Notes: generated by a model not told the origin, from the letters alone. DNA of 64,000 nucleotides from Flavobacteriales bacterium UBA972 (GCA_002292855.1 DBBY01000038.1:1-64000), one strand, 5' to 3'. Positions 43,653-53,802 are shown, counted from the first letter of the stretch. Translations and numbers: made by a program.

Positions 43653-44288
43653 ATGCAAAAAATTCTCTCCCTCATCTTGGGTCTCACGGCCGCAGCGACC
43701 TTCGCCCAAAAACTACCGGCAACCATTGAACTCGGCGCCACTTTGCCCATGGCAGGGCTGGAGCTTGCCAACGCAACCCGAGAAGACGACGCCCCTATGG
43801 CCCTGGGCAGCGTGGCCACCGAGCAGGGCCTTTTGGTTATTTTCACCAGCAATACCTGCCCGTTTGTAGTGGGTAATGGCCCGAAGTCCGAAGGATGGGA
43901 GGGAAGGTACCGAGAAATCGTCGCGCTGGCGGACAAGCTCAAGGTGGGTATAGCCTTTATCAATTCCAACGAGGCCAAGCGAGCTCAGGGTGAGTCGATT
44001 GAGGAGATGCGTGCGCGCGCCAAAAAGTACAAATACCAGGCGCTTTACTTGCTTGACCAGGACCACAAGCTTGCCGACGCCTTCGGCGCACGAACGACTC
44101 CGCACGTCTTTTTGTTTGATGCGACCCAGACCTTGGTTTACCTAGGGGCCATTGACGACAACGTTGATTCCGCAAAAAAAGTAAAAAAAACCTGGCTCAA
44201 GGATGCCATGATTGCCATGGTAGGCCGCAAACCGATACCGGTGGCACAGACCAAGAACGTTGGTTGCAGCATAAAACGCCTTCAATAA
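43653..44288 (+). CDS. Secreted thioredoxin-like redoxin
   Basis: A 211-residue protein with a signal peptide (about residues 1-18, ending TFAQ). A thioredoxin-like domain follows, with a single-cysteine site (SNTCPFV) instead of CxxC. HVFLFDATQTLVYLGAIDD is the cis-Pro region, and the C-terminal GCSIKRL motif supplies a second conserved cysteine that may pair with the first. It probably acts in the periplasm on thiols or peroxides. It is four bases upstream of cinA; co-transcription is possible but functionally unexplained. Confidence 0.85.
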   Translation: MQKILSLILGLTAAATFAQKLPATIELGATLPMAGLELANATREDDAPMALGSVATEQGLLVIFTSNTCPFVVGNGPKSEGWEGRYREIVALADKLKVGIAFINSNEAKRAQGESIEEMRARAKKYKYQALYLLDQDHKLADAFGARTTPHVFLFDATQTLVYLGAIDDNVDSAKKVKKTWLKDAMIAMVGRKPIPVAQTKNVGCSIKRLQ

Positions 44289-44291
44289 AGC

Positions 44292-45533
44292 GTGCAGGCT
44301 GAGGTAATTGCAATCGGAACCGAGCTTCTTTTAGGTCAAACAATCGACTCGAATTCAGCCTGGATCGGCGAGCGTTTGGCGGAATTAGGGGTTACCCTGC
44401 GCCGCAAGACCGTGGTGGCCGACCGATTGGACGACGTGCTTGCTGCACTGAATGCCGTAATGGCCGATACCCAGTGGGTCATCATCACGGGCGGGCTTGG
44501 TCCGACCCGAGACGACTTGACCAAGGGCATTCTCAACGACTACTTTGGGGGGCGCCTGGTGTATCATCCTGAAATCTACCGCCATATTGAGGCCTTGTTT
44601 GCCCGAATGGGCCGGGTGCCGGGCGCATTAAACCGAGAGCAGGCGGAAATTCCCGACGTTTGTGAGTGGCTGCCTAATGCCGTCGGAACGGCCCCAGGCA
44701 TGCTCTTTGAGCGCCAAGGCCAGCGGTTTGTGAGCATTCCCGGCGTTCCTTTTGAGATGAAGCACATCATGGAATCCCATGTTTTGCCGCGCATCAGGGC
44801 CGAGTCAGACGCCCACATCGAGCACCGGTTTTTTATGGTGCAGGGTATTCCTGAGTCGGAACTTGCCGAGCGAATGGTCGATTGGGAATCCAGTCTCGCC
44901 GAGGGCCTCAGCTTGGCCTATTTGCCATCTCCCGGAATTGTCAAGCTGCGCCTTACCGCCCGAACCGCCACCGATCACGCTGCCCACGTGCTGCTCGAGC
45001 AAGCCTCGGCCAGCCTGCGCACCCTGCTTGGTCGCGATATTTTTGCCGAGAATGTTTTAAGCATCGAAGAGGTGGTGGGCGAACTGCTCAAGGCCAGCGG
45101 GCAAACCGTTGCCACGGCAGAGAGCTGCACCGGCGGGTCCATCGCAGCCCTGCTCACGCGCATTCCGGGTTCGTCGCAGTACGTTCAGGGCGGAATCGTC
45201 GCCTATGCCAACGAGGCTAAAATTCAGCTTCTTGGCGTGCCTGAGGCGGACCTTGTTCAGCACGGCGCGGTCAGTGATCCCGTGGTGCGCGCTATGGCTC
45301 GCGGAGCTCGCCAGCGCCTCAACGCGGATTGGGGTCTTGCCAGCAGCGGAATTATGGGTCCCGACGGAGGTTCTGCCGCGAAGCCACTGGGCACCGTGTG
45401 GCTTGCTGTGAGTGGGCCAGGGGTAGATTGGGCTGCCCGTTTTCAGATGGGAGACCATCGGGAACGCAGTGTTCGTAAATCCGTTTTAGAGGTTTTAGGT
45501 AGATTGAGGGGATTTTTAGCCGACGCACCTTAG
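44292..45533 (+). CDS. cinA: CinA-family NMN deamidase
   Basis: A 413-residue two-domain protein. The N-terminal MoaB/MoCF-like domain (IGTELLLGQTIDSNS; GGLGPTRDDLTKG) has pyrophosphatase-like activity. The C-terminal CinA domain (AESCTGGSIAALLTRIPGSSQ) has the nicotinamide mononucleotide deamidase core. It feeds NAD recycling. The start is a GTG at 44292, four bases after the redoxin stop; no ATG fits the family N-terminus. Confidence 0.93.
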   Translation: MQAEVIAIGTELLLGQTIDSNSAWIGERLAELGVTLRRKTVVADRLDDVLAALNAVMADTQWVIITGGLGPTRDDLTKGILNDYFGGRLVYHPEIYRHIEALFARMGRVPGALNREQAEIPDVCEWLPNAVGTAPGMLFERQGQRFVSIPGVPFEMKHIMESHVLPRIRAESDAHIEHRFFMVQGIPESELAERMVDWESSLAEGLSLAYLPSPGIVKLRLTARTATDHAAHVLLEQASASLRTLLGRDIFAENVLSIEEVVGELLKASGQTVATAESCTGGSIAALLTRIPGSSQYVQGGIVAYANEAKIQLLGVPEADLVQHGAVSDPVVRAMARGARQRLNADWGLASSGIMGPDGGSAAKPLGTVWLAVSGPGVDWAARFQMGDHRERSVRKSVLEVLGRLRGFLADAP

Positions 45534-45553
45534 ATACATTGATAAATCCGCTG

Positions 45554-45561
45554 TACATTTG
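45554..45561 (+). promoter_or_regulatory. Promoter -7 element of rpmB operon
   Basis: TACATTTG matches TAnnTTTG, 43 bases before the rpmB ATG. Confidence 0.6.
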
Positions 45562-45604
45562 CACTCCCGTTGCAGAACGGTAAAAAGATTAACACTGCGC
45601 GATT

Positions 45605-45844
45605 ATGTCACGAGTTTGCGAGATTACCGGTAAGAAGGCCATGGTTGGTAACCATGTGTCGTTCTCTAATAAAAAAAATAAGCGCACCTTCAATGTCAAT
45701 TTGATGCGCAAAAAGTTTTACATCGCTGCAGAAGATAAGTGGGTCACCCTGCGCATCTCCGCAGCTGCTCTTAAGACCATTAACAAGAAGGGTATTGAGG
45801 CCGTTTTGGCCGAGGCCCGCGTCAACGGCAACGTTCCGCTTTAA
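45605..45844 (+). CDS. rpmB: 50S ribosomal protein L28
   Basis: A 79-residue basic ribosomal protein. It begins MSRVCEITGKKAMVGNHVS and contains NLMRKKFYIAAEDKWVTLRIS. Only one cysteine remains, so it is the zinc-free form. It heads rpmB-rpmG-DUF4295, a typical Bacteroidota cluster, with spacing of 12 and 5 bases and a terminator after the third gene. Confidence 0.97.
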   Translation: MSRVCEITGKKAMVGNHVSFSNKKNKRTFNVNLMRKKFYIAAEDKWVTLRISAAALKTINKKGIEAVLAEARVNGNVPL

Positions 45845-45856
45845 TCCTAAAGAATC

Positions 45857-46039
45857 ATGGCAAAAAAAGGCAATCGCGTACAGGTGATCCTCGAGTGCAC
45901 TGAGCACAAAGAGTCAGGCATGGCAGGAACGTCACGCTACATCACGACCAAGAATAAGAAAAACACGCCCGATCGCATGGAGATTAAGAAATTTAATCCC
46001 GTACTCAAGCGCATGACTGTTCACAAAGAAATTAAGTAA
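45857..46039 (+). CDS. rpmG: 50S ribosomal protein L33
   Basis: A 60-residue ribosomal protein with the pattern [15 protein letters not shown] then [23 protein letters not shown]. It has a single cysteine, so it belongs to the zinc-free class of L33. It lies between L28 and DUF4295. Confidence 0.97.
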   Translation: MAKKGNRVQVILECTEHKESGMAGTSRYITTKNKKNTPDRMEIKKFNPVLKRMTVHKEIK

Positions 46040-46044
46040 ACGAA

Positions 46045-46194
46045 ATGGCAAAGAAAGTAGTTGCAACCCTCAAGAAGGCCGGTGGTATTACCTACGCACG
46101 GGCTATTAAGGTCGTTAAAACCTCTAGCGGTGGCTACGGCTTCGAAGAGAAGATTATGGTTAAAGACGATGTGCCTAATTTTTTTAAGGCCTAG
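46045..46194 (+). CDS. DUF4295 protein
   Basis: A 49-residue basic protein, MAKKVVATLKKAGGITYARAI at the start and VKDDVPNFFKA at the end. The family is almost restricted to Bacteroidota and always found with L28 and L33. Its place and charge suggest a ribosome-associated role, not proven. Starts five bases after rpmG. Confidence 0.93.
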   Translation: MAKKVVATLKKAGGITYARAIKVVKTSSGGYGFEEKIMVKDDVPNFFKA

Positions 46195-46215
46195 TTCTCG
46201 ATCACAACCAATTAT

Positions 46216-46240
46216 AAACCGCTCCACGAGCGGTTTTTTT
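46216..46240 (+). terminator. Rho-independent terminator of the rpmB operon
   Basis: CCGCTC pairs with GAGCGG around a three-base loop, with flanking A and T runs. It ends just 13 bases before ftsY. Confidence 0.85.
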
Positions 46241-46252
46241 ATATCTTAACGT

Positions 46253-47155
46253 ATGTCATTGTTTGGACTCGCTAAAACCAAGGAAGCCCTTTTTGCTGGA
46301 ATCAGCAAATTGTTTGGCGGCAAATCGGTTGTGGACTCCGCGACCCTCGATGCCCTTGAAGAAGCGCTGATTTCGGCCGACGTGGGAGTCGAAACATCCG
46401 TCAGGCTGGTAGAGGCGGTCGAGGCAAGGGTGGCTAAGGACAAGTACGTCGACGAAGAGGGCCTTAAAGAGCTCATTCGAAACGAATTGGCCGATCAGTT
46501 TGCCCAATGGGCAGCAATTAAGCCGGTGGATATTCCCGCAGGCCAGCCCATGGTGGTTCTGGTGGTCGGTGTTAATGGCGTAGGCAAAACCACTACCGTA
46601 GGCAAGCTTGCCAAGAAATTCCGAAGCGAAGGCCATGCGGTTGTTTTGGGTGCCGCAGACACCTTCCGCGCCGCGGCAGTAGACCAACTCAGAATTTGGG
46701 CCGACCGTTCGGGAGCCACCTTTGTGGAGAAGGGTATGAACACCGACCCTGCAGCGGTTGCCTATGCGGCAGTAGAGGCGGGAGTCCGCAACGGTGGAGG
46801 CGTAGTGCTGGTGGACACCGCAGGCCGGCTTCACAACAAGGTTAATCTGATGAACGAGCTGGGCAAGATCCGCCGAGTAATGGAGAAAGTCGTGGTGGGC
46901 GCGCCCCACGAGACCTGGCTGGTCCTCGACGCTTCCACAGGCCAAAATGCTGTTAATCAGGCTCTTGAATTCTCTAAGGTCACGCCATTAACGGGCCTAA
47001 TTTTGACCAAAATGGACGGAACGGCCAGAGGCGGAGTGGTGCTGGCCATCGCAGAAAAGCTCAGGGTGCCCCTGCGTTATATTGGAGTAGGAGAAGGGGT
47101 CGATGACCTTCAGGAATTCGATGCCAAGAACTTTCTCAAGGCCCTCTTGAGCTAA
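46253..47155 (+). CDS. ftsY: Signal recognition particle receptor FtsY
   Basis: GTPase docking SRP-ribosome complexes at the inner membrane. The 300-residue protein has the short N domain and then the GTPase motifs: [14 protein letters not shown] (P loop), [16 protein letters not shown] and [10 protein letters not shown]. The acidic A domain of E. coli FtsY is missing, as usual in Bacteroidota. Confidence 0.96.
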   Translation: MSLFGLAKTKEALFAGISKLFGGKSVVDSATLDALEEALISADVGVETSVRLVEAVEARVAKDKYVDEEGLKELIRNELADQFAQWAAIKPVDIPAGQPMVVLVVGVNGVGKTTTVGKLAKKFRSEGHAVVLGAADTFRAAAVDQLRIWADRSGATFVEKGMNTDPAAVAYAAVEAGVRNGGGVVLVDTAGRLHNKVNLMNELGKIRRVMEKVVVGAPHETWLVLDASTGQNAVNQALEFSKVTPLTGLILTKMDGTARGGVVLAIAEKLRVPLRYIGVGEGVDDLQEFDAKNFLKALLS

Positions 47156-47187
47156 GTCGAAATCCATAATTTCTGAATAAAATCACT

Positions 47188-47958
47188 ATGAAGACCAAAG
47201 CCGAAATCACCGCCAATTGGTTGCCTCGCTACACCGGGGTGGCCGTTGATGAAATGTCGGACTACGTCCTGCTTACCAATTTTAACGAATACCTGCACCG
47301 ATTTGTCGCTATGACGGGTGGGCATATTGTAGACGCCAACCGCAGCATGCCCAGTGCTCAGGGCCAGGGCATGACCCTGATCAATTTTGGAATGGGCAGT
47401 CCCAATGCAGCGACCGTCTGTGACTTGCTTAGCGTAGTACAGCCCAAGGCCATCCTTTTTTTGGGCAAATGCGGAGGGCTGCGCGAGCGAACCAAGGTGG
47501 GCGACTTCATCCTCCCCATCGGCGCAATCCGCGGAGAAGGGGCCTCAGACTCCTACTTTCCCTCTGAAGTGCCTTCCTTGCCTGCATTCATGCTGCAGCG
47601 CGCCACCTCGCACGTAATTCGAAACCGCAATCTGGACTACTGGACGGGTACCGTCTACACCACCAACCGAAGAGTTTGGGAGCACGACGAGGAATTCAAG
47701 GAATACCTTCGCGTGGTCCGCGCTCTTGCCATCGACATGGAGACGGCCACACTGTTCTCCGCCGGCTTTCACAACCGCCTCAACCTAGGCGCCCTTCTTC
47801 TGGTGTCGGACCAGCCAATGACCCCTGAGGGCGTAAAGACCAGCGACAGCGACGCCAAGGTGTCGTCAGACTATGTGGGCACCCACATTAGCATTGGAAT
47901 TGAAACCCTTGAAGAGATTATGAATCAGGGTCTTTCAGTAAGACACTTAAAGTTTTAA
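47188..47958 (+). CDS. amn: AMP nucleosidase
   Basis: Cleaves AMP to adenine and ribose 5-phosphate. The 256-residue product has the short form typical of Bacteroidota, without the N-terminal regulatory domain of the E. coli enzyme. Marks are LTNFNEYLHRFV, the NFGMGSPNAATVCDLL segment, FLGKCGGLRERTKVGDFILP and AIDMETATLFSAG, with the catalytic-site Glu of nucleoside phosphorylase-type folds. It lies nine bases before rimO and 32 after ftsY. Confidence 0.93.
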   Translation: MKTKAEITANWLPRYTGVAVDEMSDYVLLTNFNEYLHRFVAMTGGHIVDANRSMPSAQGQGMTLINFGMGSPNAATVCDLLSVVQPKAILFLGKCGGLRERTKVGDFILPIGAIRGEGASDSYFPSEVPSLPAFMLQRATSHVIRNRNLDYWTGTVYTTNRRVWEHDEEFKEYLRVVRALAIDMETATLFSAGFHNRLNLGALLLVSDQPMTPEGVKTSDSDAKVSSDYVGTHISIGIETLEEIMNQGLSVRHLKF

Positions 47959-47967
47959 TACAAGCAT

Positions 47968-49269
47968 ATGCGCACCAAGTCCGCGGCGAAAAACCGCATC
48001 AACGTCATTACCCTAGGCTGTTCCAAAAACGTGTACGACAGCGAAATACTCATGGGGCAGCTCAAGGCATCGGGCAAGGACGTGGTGCACGAGCAAGAGG
48101 GGAGAATCGTGGTGATCAACACCTGCGGGTTTATTGAGAATGCCAAAGAGGAGTCGATCAATACCATTCTCGAAGCAGTGGGCGCCAAAGAGGCAGGCCT
48201 TATCGACAAAATATTTGTCACCGGATGCCTGAGCGAGCGCTATAAACCAGACCTCGAGCGTGAAATTCCCAATGTGGACCAGTATTTTGGTACGCGCGAC
48301 CTGCCGCTGCTGCTCAAGGCCCTCGGCGCGGACTACAAAAAGGAACTCGTTGGAGAGCGCCTCACTACTACTCCGCAGCATTTTGCCTACCTCAAAATAT
48401 CCGAAGGATGCGACCGTCCCTGTTCGTTTTGCGCGATTCCGCTGATGCGGGGCAAACACCGATCCACCCCGATTGAGGACCTGGTTACCGAGGCCGAGAA
48501 GCTTGCGGCAAAGGGCGTGGTCGAGCTAATCCTCATCGCTCAGGACTTGACCTATTATGGCTTGGATATTTATGGTGAACGCCGTCTCGCAGAGCTGGTG
48601 ACCGCACTCAGCGGGGTGGACGGAATCCAGTGGATCCGCCTGCACTACCTCTTTCCTACGGGCTTTCCCGAGGACGTGCTCGACGTAATTCGCGAGAACC
48701 CCAAGGTCTGCAGGTACATTGATATTCCTCTGCAGCATATTGCCGACGGCGTCCTTAAAAGCATGCGGCGCGGAACCACCCATGCCAAAACCGACCGCCT
48801 GCTCGAGGCGATGCGCGAGAAGGTTCCAGGAATCGCCATACGCACGACCTTGATTGTGGGCTACCCCGGCGAAACCGAAGCCGACTTTGAGGAGCTTGCC
48901 GACTGGGTGCGCGTTCAACGCTTCGAACGCCTGGGCGTATTCACCTACAGCCATGAAGAGAACACCCATGCCTTTGGCCTAAAAGACGACGTTCCCCAAG
49001 AGGTGAAGCATGGTCGCCAGCAGGCAATTATGGAGATCCAGCGGGAGATTTCCCTTGAGCGCAACGAGTCGCTTATTGGGCAAACGCTAACGGTAATCAT
49101 CGACCGAACCGAGGGAGATACCTTCGTCGGCAGGACGGAGTTCGACTCCCCTGACGTTGACAATGAGGTGCGCATTGAGGCTCCGGGCATTCATTTGAAG
49201 CACGGGACCTTCGTTACGGCCCGGATTACTGGGGCTACGGAGTACGACCTAGAGGGCATTTTGCTCTAG
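47968..49269 (+). CDS. rimO: Ribosomal protein S12 methylthiotransferase RimO
   Basis: Radical SAM enzyme that adds a methylthio group to Asp88 of ribosomal protein S12. The 433-residue protein has the N-terminal cluster cysteines in LGCSKNVYDSE, NTCGFI and TGCLSER. The radical SAM triad is CDRPCSFC near residue 150. A C-terminal TRAM domain follows (about 370-430). The CSKN pattern separates it from MiaB. Confidence 0.95.
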   Translation: MRTKSAAKNRINVITLGCSKNVYDSEILMGQLKASGKDVVHEQEGRIVVINTCGFIENAKEESINTILEAVGAKEAGLIDKIFVTGCLSERYKPDLEREIPNVDQYFGTRDLPLLLKALGADYKKELVGERLTTTPQHFAYLKISEGCDRPCSFCAIPLMRGKHRSTPIEDLVTEAEKLAAKGVVELILIAQDLTYYGLDIYGERRLAELVTALSGVDGIQWIRLHYLFPTGFPEDVLDVIRENPKVCRYIDIPLQHIADGVLKSMRRGTTHAKTDRLLEAMREKVPGIAIRTTLIVGYPGETEADFEELADWVRVQRFERLGVFTYSHEENTHAFGLKDDVPQEVKHGRQQAIMEIQREISLERNESLIGQTLTVIIDRTEGDTFVGRTEFDSPDVDNEVRIEAPGIHLKHGTFVTARITGATEYDLEGILL

Positions 49270-49345
49270 GGTAATTCGGGACATTCCGCCCTTTAGGCTA
49301 TAGAGTTAGGGGTGCTCTGTTAACAACTTCAAGCGTTTTAAACCC

Positions 49346-49373
49346 TTGGTTTGGGGCCCATATGCTACCTTTA
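49346..49373 (+). promoter_or_regulatory. Promoter of dnaE
   Basis: A TTG at 49346-49348 and TACCTTTA at 49366-49373 have a 17-base spacer. The second box matches TAnnTTTG except the last base and ends ten bases before the dnaE ATG. Confidence 0.5.
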
Positions 49374-49383
49374 GGTTTAGCCC

Positions 49384-52300
49384 ATGTACCTCGTATTTGA
49401 CACCGAAACCACCGGACTTCCAAGGGATTGGAATGCTCCTCTAAGTGATTTAAGCAACTGGCCGAGGGTGGTTCAGCTCGCTTGGCAGCTTCACGGTCAA
49501 GACGGGGAGTTAATCGAGGCTCGCGACTACCTTATTTGCCCAGAGGGATTCAACATACCCTTTGGTTCCCAAGAAATTCATGGAATCAGCACCGAACTTG
49601 CTCGAGCGCAGGGACATCCGCTGACGGCAGCCCTCGACGCCTTTCGGGCGGCCTTGAGTCAGACCTCCTTCATGGTTGGGCACAACCTGAAGTTTGACCT
49701 GAATGTGCTTGGCGCAGAATTTTTGCGAATCGGCCTTGAACCCGATTGGATGCAATTGCCCGTAATCGATACCATGACGCCCCAAACGGCTGCTCTGGTG
49801 GGCATTCCGGGGCGAGGCGGATTCAAGCCAGCAAAACTCACGGAACTCCACAGTACGCTGTTCAATGCACCCTTTGTGGAGGCTCACAATGCGACCGCTG
49901 ACGTGGAGGCCACCGCTCGCTGCTTTTGGGAACTGACTCGCCGCCGTCATTGGCAAGCTGCAGACCTGGGCATGGAGCAAGCCCAACTCGACCGCTACGT
50001 TGCAGCCCATCCCCAGGAAATCCTGCCCATTGGAATCAAGCACCGCGACCTCAAAAAAGCCAGTGCCGACCTCAAGGCTGGCCTTCAAGAGGCTGCGCCA
50101 TCCTCGGCTGCTGAGCCGTCCTCGGCCGCTGCGCCGACGACCGCAAACCCCGACGCCGCCGAGCCAGGGCCTGGCGGGCCGCTTGAAGCGGCTCCCGACG
50201 GAATTCCCTTTTTTCACCTTCACGTGCACAGCCAGTTCAGCGTGCTGCAGGCCACGACCAAGGTTCCGGAGCTTATTAAGCGTGCCGCCGACGACGGTCA
50301 GCCCGCGGTAGCCCTCACGGACTTGGGCAACATGATGGGTGCCTTTCAGTTTGTGCAGGGAGTTCAGGCGCACAATAAGAACCGTCCGGAGGGAAGCCCC
50401 GAGCTCAAAGCCATTGTGGGCATTGACGCCTACCTCTGCCGCAACCACTTGGACCGCAGCCAAAAAGACGACGGCTTCCAGATTCCGCTGCTGGCCAAGA
50501 ACAAGCAGGGCTACCACAACCTGGCTAAACTCAGTTCCATCGCCTACATCGAGGGCTTCTACTACCTGCCGCGCATTGACCGCGACCTGCTTTTGGCCCA
50601 CCGCGAGGGCCTGATGGTGACAACCGGCGGAATCATGGGTGAAGTTCCCCAGCTCATCCTCAATGTGGGCGAGAAGCAGGCCGAGGAGGCTTTTTTATGG
50701 TGGAAGAAGGAATTTGGTTCGGATTTCTACGCCGAAATCAACCGACACGGCCTCCCGGAGGAGGATGCCGTCAACGAGGTACTAAAGCGCTTCTGTATTG
50801 AGCACGGGGTCAAGGCGGTTGCGGCCAACAACTGCTTCTACCTCAACGAGGCCCAGGCCGAGGCGCACGACGTGCTGCTCTGCGTCAAGGAGTCCGAGAA
50901 AAAGTCGACTCCCATCGGGCGCGGGCGCGGATTCCGCTACGGATTCCCCAACAGCAAGTTCTACCTCACGACGCAAGAAGAGATGCGCCAGCGCTTCGCA
51001 GACTGGCCAGAGGCCCTGGAGAATCTAGGCGAAATACTGGCCAAGGTGGAGAACTATGGGCTTGCACGAGACGTGCTCCTGCCCAATTTTGAGATTCCGA
51101 GTGAATTTTTGAATCCCGAAGACGCCCAAGATGGGGGCAAACGGGGAGAAAACGCCTACCTGCGGCACCTGACCTACCTGGGTGCCGCCAAGCGTTACGG
51201 TGAGCCCCTCGACCAAGAAATTGTGGAGCGTCTTGATTTTGAACTTGAAACCATTGAGCGCACCGGCTACCCAGGCTACTTCTTGATTGTGCAGGATTTT
51301 TGCCGTGCGGCACGCGAAATGCAGGTCAGCGTCGGGCCCGGTCGAGGTTCTGCTGCTGGCTCGGCCGTTGCCTATGCCACGGGAATCACCAACGTCGACC
51401 CAATCAAGTACGACCTACTTTTTGAGCGATTCTTGAATCCCGACCGGGTGAGTTTGCCCGATATCGACATTGATTTTGACGATCGCGGCCGCGATCGGGT
51501 AATTCAGTACGTCATTGATAAGTACGGATCAAACCAAGTTGCGCAGATCATCACCTATGGGTCCATGGCAGCAAAGTCCGCCATAAAAGACGCGGGCCGT
51601 GCCCTGGATCTCCCCTACGACGACGCCGACAAACTGACGAAGTCCGTGCCCGACAACTCTACGTTACAAGTTTTACTGGATTCCGACGACGCAACCATCC
51701 GCGATAAGTTCCGCAACGAAGACTACGACAAGGCGGTTGCTCTACGCACAATGGCCAAGGGCAATGACCTCAAGGCCGCAACCCTCAAGCAGGCTAAGGT
51801 GCTCGAGGGATCGCTGAGGAATTTGGGCATTCATGCCTGCGGGGTCATCATAACGCCGGGCGACATTCGCGAGCTCATACCAGTGACCACGGCCAAAGAA
51901 AGCTCGATGTGGACCACCCAATTTGACAACGCAGCGGTTGAATCGGCGGGGCTGCTCAAAATGGACTTCTTGGGACTCAAAACCCTCACGCTGATCAAGG
52001 ACAGCGTGGAGCTGGTGCGCAAGCGCCACGGAATCGACATTGACATTGAGGCCATTCCGCTCGACGACGTGGCCACCTACGAGCTCTTTCAGCGGGGCGA
52101 CACGGTGGGTATTTTTCAGTACGAATCCCTTGGGATGCAAAAGCACCTCAAGGACCTCAAGCCCACGGTTTTTGGCGATTTGATTGCCATGAACGCCCTC
52201 TACCGTCCGGGCCCAATGGAGTACATCCCCAGCTTCATTCGCCGAAAGCACGGTACCGAGGCCATCTCCTACGACGTTCCGGGCATGGAGGAGTTTCTCA

Positions 52301-53799
52301 AGGAAACCTACGGAATCACGGTCTATCAGGAGCAGGTAATGCAGCTCTCGCAAAAACTAGCCGGATTCACCAAGGGCGAGGCCGATATGCTGCGCAAGGC
52401 CATGGGTAAAAAAATCAAGGCAGTTCTCGACCAGATGAAGCCCAAGTTTACTGCGGGCGGTGCAGAGCGCGGGCACCCCGAAGCGGTTTTGGAGAAAATA
52501 TGGAAGGACTGGGAGGCCTTTGCCCTCTATGCCTTCAACAAGTCGCACTCCACCTGCTATGCTTGGATTGCCTACCAAACGGCCTACTTAAAGGCGAACT
52601 ACCCTGCAGAATACATGGCTGCCGTGCTGTCCAACAACATGAACGACATCAAGCAGGTGACCTTCTTCATGGAGGAGTGCAAGCGCATGAAGCTGCCTGT
52701 TTTGGGCCCTGACGTCAATGAATCCGAGGGCACCTTCACGGTCAATAGCGAGGGCGCCCTTCGATTCGGACTCCTTGGCATGAAGGGGGTAGGGGGGTCT
52801 GCAGTGGACTTTTTGCTTGCAAACCGAGCCGCTAAGGGGTCCTTCACGAGCGTTTTTGACGTAGCCCGCCGCCTTGATCTTAGGCTGGTCAACAAAGGCA
52901 CATGGGAATCCTTGGCCTTAGGCGGAGCCTTTGATCGCTTTGACGGAATCCACCGCGCGATGTTTTTTGCCGAAGAGTCCGACGGCCGTCCTTTTGTGGA
53001 GCGACTCCGACGCTACGGGCAGGCCTACCAGGACCAGCTCAATTCCGCCCAAGTAAGTCTCTTTGGCGAAGACAGTGGGGTAGATACTCCCGAGCCGGCA
53101 CTGCCGCAGGTTGCGCCTTGGAACAACTTGGAGCTGCTCAAGCGCGAGAAGGAGGTAATTGGCATCTACGTGAGTGCGCATCCCCTGGATGCTCATCGTT
53201 TTGAGCTCCAAACCTTTAGAAAGCACAGCGTGGAGGAGCTGTCGTCGCTGGAGGCTTTTGTAGACGGCAAAGGCGCTCGAGAATTTGCGGTTGCCGGAAT
53301 CATTACCAATGCCCAGGTGCGTACTACCCGAACGGGCCGAGAGATGGGGAGTTTTGTGCTTGAAGACGTCGACGGCTCCACCGAATTTGTCGTTTTTGGC
53401 CAGCAGTTTCTCGAGCTTCGGAGCTTTTTTGTGAACGACCTCATGGTTTTGGTCCGTGGTCGGGTGCAGCGCCCGGCATGGGCTCGCGACGAGGGTCAAG
53501 CCAAACTAGTGGCCGACATTCACAAAATTCAGCTCCTGAGCGAGCTTTTTGACCGTGAAGCGCGGGGACTTACCCTCTATGCTGCCGTGCAAGACATCAA
53601 TCCCAGTACCTGGGGAGAGCTTTCGAACATTTTGGGTTCCAGCCCCGGCAAGCAGCGTCTGCAGTTTCACATTGGAGACGCGGCCAGTCAGACCCAGCTG
53701 CGCATGCCCAGCCGCGGGCGCGGAGTGCAGATTACTCCGGAACTTTTGGCGGACCTCGATCAACTAAAGCACTTTCACGCCGCAGTGCGCCTGGATTAG
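49384..53799 (+). CDS. dnaE: DNA polymerase III alpha subunit with fused 3'-5' exonuclease
   Basis: Main replicative polymerase, 1,471 residues. An N-terminal DEDDh exonuclease (about residues 1-190) shows FDTETTG with Asp6 and Glu8, HNLKFDLNVL and HNATADVEAT. It corresponds to the DnaQ proofreading subunit. A linker of Ala, Pro and Ser (about 220-270) follows, then the PHP domain (HLHVHSQFS), the polymerase core with PDIDIDFDDRGRD, the helix-hairpin-helix and OB regions, and a short tail. The fused form is common in some Bacteroidota, giving polymerase and proofreading in one chain. It is about 1.3 times the length of E. coli DnaE. Confidence 0.96.
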   Translation: MYLVFDTETTGLPRDWNAPLSDLSNWPRVVQLAWQLHGQDGELIEARDYLICPEGFNIPFGSQEIHGISTELARAQGHPLTAALDAFRAALSQTSFMVGHNLKFDLNVLGAEFLRIGLEPDWMQLPVIDTMTPQTAALVGIPGRGGFKPAKLTELHSTLFNAPFVEAHNATADVEATARCFWELTRRRHWQAADLGMEQAQLDRYVAAHPQEILPIGIKHRDLKKASADLKAGLQEAAPSSAAEPSSAAAPTTANPDAAEPGPGGPLEAAPDGIPFFHLHVHSQFSVLQATTKVPELIKRAADDGQPAVALTDLGNMMGAFQFVQGVQAHNKNRPEGSPELKAIVGIDAYLCRNHLDRSQKDDGFQIPLLAKNKQGYHNLAKLSSIAYIEGFYYLPRIDRDLLLAHREGLMVTTGGIMGEVPQLILNVGEKQAEEAFLWWKKEFGSDFYAEINRHGLPEEDAVNEVLKRFCIEHGVKAVAANNCFYLNEAQAEAHDVLLCVKESEKKSTPIGRGRGFRYGFPNSKFYLTTQEEMRQRFADWPEALENLGEILAKVENYGLARDVLLPNFEIPSEFLNPEDAQDGGKRGENAYLRHLTYLGAAKRYGEPLDQEIVERLDFELETIERTGYPGYFLIVQDFCRAAREMQVSVGPGRGSAAGSAVAYATGITNVDPIKYDLLFERFLNPDRVSLPDIDIDFDDRGRDRVIQYVIDKYGSNQVAQIITYGSMAAKSAIKDAGRALDLPYDDADKLTKSVPDNSTLQVLLDSDDATIRDKFRNEDYDKAVALRTMAKGNDLKAATLKQAKVLEGSLRNLGIHACGVIITPGDIRELIPVTTAKESSMWTTQFDNAAVESAGLLKMDFLGLKTLTLIKDSVELVRKRHGIDIDIEAIPLDDVATYELFQRGDTVGIFQYESLGMQKHLKDLKPTVFGDLIAMNALYRPGPMEYIPSFIRRKHGTEAISYDVPGMEEFLKETYGITVYQEQVMQLSQKLAGFTKGEADMLRKAMGKKIKAVLDQMKPKFTAGGAERGHPEAVLEKIWKDWEAFALYAFNKSHSTCYAWIAYQTAYLKANYPAEYMAAVLSNNMNDIKQVTFFMEECKRMKLPVLGPDVNESEGTFTVNSEGALRFGLLGMKGVGGSAVDFLLANRAAKGSFTSVFDVARRLDLRLVNKGTWESLALGGAFDRFDGIHRAMFFAEESDGRPFVERLRRYGQAYQDQLNSAQVSLFGEDSGVDTPEPALPQVAPWNNLELLKREKEVIGIYVSAHPLDAHRFELQTFRKHSVEELSSLEAFVDGKGAREFAVAGIITNAQVRTTRTGREMGSFVLEDVDGSTEFVVFGQQFLELRSFFVNDLMVLVRGRVQRPAWARDEGQAKLVADIHKIQLLSELFDREARGLTLYAAVQDINPSTWGELSNILGSSPGKQRLQFHIGDAASQTQLRMPSRGRGVQITPELLADLDQLKHFHAAVRLD

Positions 53800-53802
53800 A
53801 CC

